Positions 5,199 through 6,047 of a stretch of 6,047 bases of DNA are shown here, in pieces. The stretch covers positions 1-6,047 of the forward strand of contig PFWI01000286.1 of the NCBI GenBank assembly GCA_002791075.1, written 5' to 3'. Source of the DNA: a bacterium (Candidatus Ratteibacteria) CG_4_9_14_3_um_filter_41_21. Its GTDB lineage: Bacteria; Ratteibacteria; UBA8468. The translations under genes were made by a program, and so were the position numbers. Position 1 is the first letter of the stretch; each line of letters opens with the position of its first letter. The notes beneath the pieces were generated by a model. That model was not told the origin of the DNA. It searched no databases and was given only the letters and a program-made list of their open reading frames with translations.

Positions 5199-5325
5199 AT
5201 ATTCACCACAGAGGCGCAGAGACACAAAGTTCACCAAGAATTATAAATAAATTTTTCTTGGTTATTCTTTGAGACTTGGTGCCTTTGTGGTTAAAGATAT
5301 TGTAGTTTTTCGTGTTCTTGTTGGT
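5156..5325. repeat. Nested inverted-repeat array between the GT2 gene and tsaB
   Basis: This is a series of nested arms. Outer: AGAAAACACGAAAGA (5176-5190) against TTTTTCGTGTTCTT (5306-5319), imperfect. Middle: ACCACAGAGGCGC (from 5205) against the segment ending TTTGTGGT (5291), imperfect, with CAAAG (5225-5229) opposite CTTTG (5267-5271). Inner: perfect ACCAAGAA (5233-5240) with TTCTTGGT (5255-5262). The left part begins inside the GT2 gene with direct CACGAAA units and gives that gene its last codons. The CACCACAGAGGCGCAGAGACAC core is familiar to me as an intergenic repeat in various bacteria. It may fold as one long hairpin in RNA and could act as a terminator or processing site. Confidence 0.65.
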
Positions 5326-5341
5326 AATCTTTATAATTTAT

Positions 5342-6047
5342 ATGATTGTACTGGGGATTGAAACAACCACTAAAATAAATAGTCTGGCTCTCTTAAAAAA
5401 TGAAAAAATTCTGGACGAAACCGCTTTTTGCCCGGAAGACGCTTCTAAAGAAATTTTTATTAGTCTGAGTAATTTTTTAAAAAGGAATAAAATTTCTTTA
5501 AACGAGATTGGGCTTTTCGCAGTTTCTTTAGGCCCGGGCTCCTGGACCGGAATAAGGATAGGAATTAGTTTAGTTAAAGGATTTGCCACGGCATTAAAGA
5601 AAAAAGCCATTGGAATTTATAGTTCCGATATCCTGGCTGAAGCAGTCAGAGATAAGGAAAATAAGGCAATCTGTACGCTGATTAAAGCCGAAAAGGCATT
5701 GATTTACCGGGCTTTCTACCAAAACGGCAAAACTACTCAGATTAAGAAAGTTTCCCTGGAGGATTTGATTAAAGAGATAGAGAAGCCAACCATTTTTATC
5801 GGCGATGCTCTCTTTATTTACGGGAAAGAAATTAAGGAAAAATTAGGTAATTTTGCCTCTTTTGCTGACTCTGGCCTCTGGCGGTCAAAAGCAAGTTTTT
5901 TAGCCCGGCTCGGATATCGCCAATTTAGAGAAGGAAGAAAATTGGATTTGCGGGATTTAAGACCTTTTTATGGAGAAACTCAGTATCTCACTACCGAGCA
6001 ACAACAGAAGAAAATAGCAACCACGAATTGCTCGAATTTCACGAATT
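5342..6047 (+). CDS. tsaB: TsaB, t6A tRNA-modification subunit (3' end beyond window)
   Basis: TsaB is the non-catalytic partner of TsaD in making N6-threonylcarbamoyladenosine at position 37 of tRNAs that read ANN codons; it acts in the cytoplasm with TsaD and TsaE. The frame opens with MIVLGIETTT (1-10), the ASKHA-fold strand, and has SLGPGSWTGIRIGISLVKG (62-80), the signature of the family (usually GPGSFTGLR). It ends with DLRPFYGETQYL (205-216), like the usual TsaB C-terminus. By 235 residues it has already reached normal family length. The last codons, from about 6019, lie in a CCACGAATT-type repeat and spell TTNCSNFTN, so the repeat seems to have replaced or extended the natural end; the stop is outside the window. 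There is no ribosome binding site; TATAAT at 5332-5337 lies just before the ATG. Probably not functionally tied to the glycosyltransferases. Confidence 0.88.
   Translation, partial: MIVLGIETTTKINSLALLKNEKILDETAFCPEDASKEIFISLSNFLKRNKISLNEIGLFAVSLGPGSWTGIRIGISLVKGFATALKKKAIGIYSSDILAEAVRDKENKAICTLIKAEKALIYRAFYQNGKTTQIKKVSLEDLIKEIEKPTIFIGDALFIYGKEIKEKLGNFASFADSGLWRSKASFLARLGYRQFREGRKLDLRDLRPFYGETQYLTTEQQQKKIATTNCSNFTN
6019..6047. repeat. CCACGAATT-type repeat at the 3' end of tsaB, cut by the window edge
   Basis: AACCACGAATT at 6019 is followed by CGAATT and CACGAATT units. The 29 bases match the minus strand of 4394-4422 at 26 positions. By analogy with that copy the second arm would lie beyond the window. 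It is in frame with tsaB and encodes its last visible residues. Confidence 0.7.

Noticed and set aside
5156..5325. CRISPR array suggested by repeated CACGAAA and CCAC units
   Set aside because: The units are short, irregularly spaced and arranged as inverted arms; there are no spacers of even length and no cas genes.
4506..5610. Minus-strand frames of 90 codons inside the GT2 gene and tsaB
   Set aside because: Antisense to two well-supported genes, with no start signals.

Overview
The window looks like a piece of a moderately AT-rich bacterial chromosome, probably from an uncultivated lineage. Proteins are rich in Lys, Ile and Phe, translation is standard (TGA is a stop), and the spaces between genes are crowded with short palindromic repeats of the sort common in metagenome-derived candidate phyla. 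The mix of small lineage-specific secreted proteins and these repeat families would suit Candidatus Omnitrophica or a relative, but that is an impression from memory, not something the sequence proves.

Layout. (1) Positions 1-940, minus strand: a 204-residue secreted or membrane-anchored protein of unknown function and, upstream of it, a short relative that seems to have lost most of the shared domain. Each carries a GC-rich palindromic repeat near its N-terminus, and a consensus sigma70-type promoter lies inside the reading frame of the short one. (2) 941-1344: no supported gene, several small inverted repeats. (3) 1345-2162, plus strand: mobile-element debris, consisting of an IS66-family transposase with the catalytic core deleted and at least two frame breaks, followed by a small KOW/SH3-like reading frame broken by two frameshifts. 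(4) 2163-2660: no intact gene; hairpins, an orphan minus-strand promoter, a 24-bp palindrome and a 137-bp MITE-like element bounded by perfect 12-bp inverted repeats. (5) 2661-6047, plus strand: a promoter, a GT-C (ArnT/PMT-like, GT39/GT83 type) membrane glycosyltransferase, an Alg5/DPG-synthase-like GT2 enzyme, and tsaB cut by the window end.

How the genes fit together. The GT2 enzyme is of the type that charges a polyprenyl phosphate with a hexose. The GT-C protein is of the type that uses such lipid-phosphate sugars as donors on the outer face of the inner membrane. Together they form a plausible two-step envelope-glycan or lipid-modification module. TsaB belongs to the universal t6A tRNA-modification pathway and is probably just a neighbour.

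Most notable is the repeat biology. A CCACGAATT-type repeat occurs just after the GT-C gene and in the 3' end of tsaB, and a related CCACGAAA-type sequence lies in the 3' end of the GT2 gene. In the last two genes it supplies the C-terminal codons. I saw no intact, clearly new multi-gene system. The unusual content is repeat insertion into gene ends and signal peptides, a degraded IS66 element with a degraded small companion gene, and an unassigned secreted-protein family.
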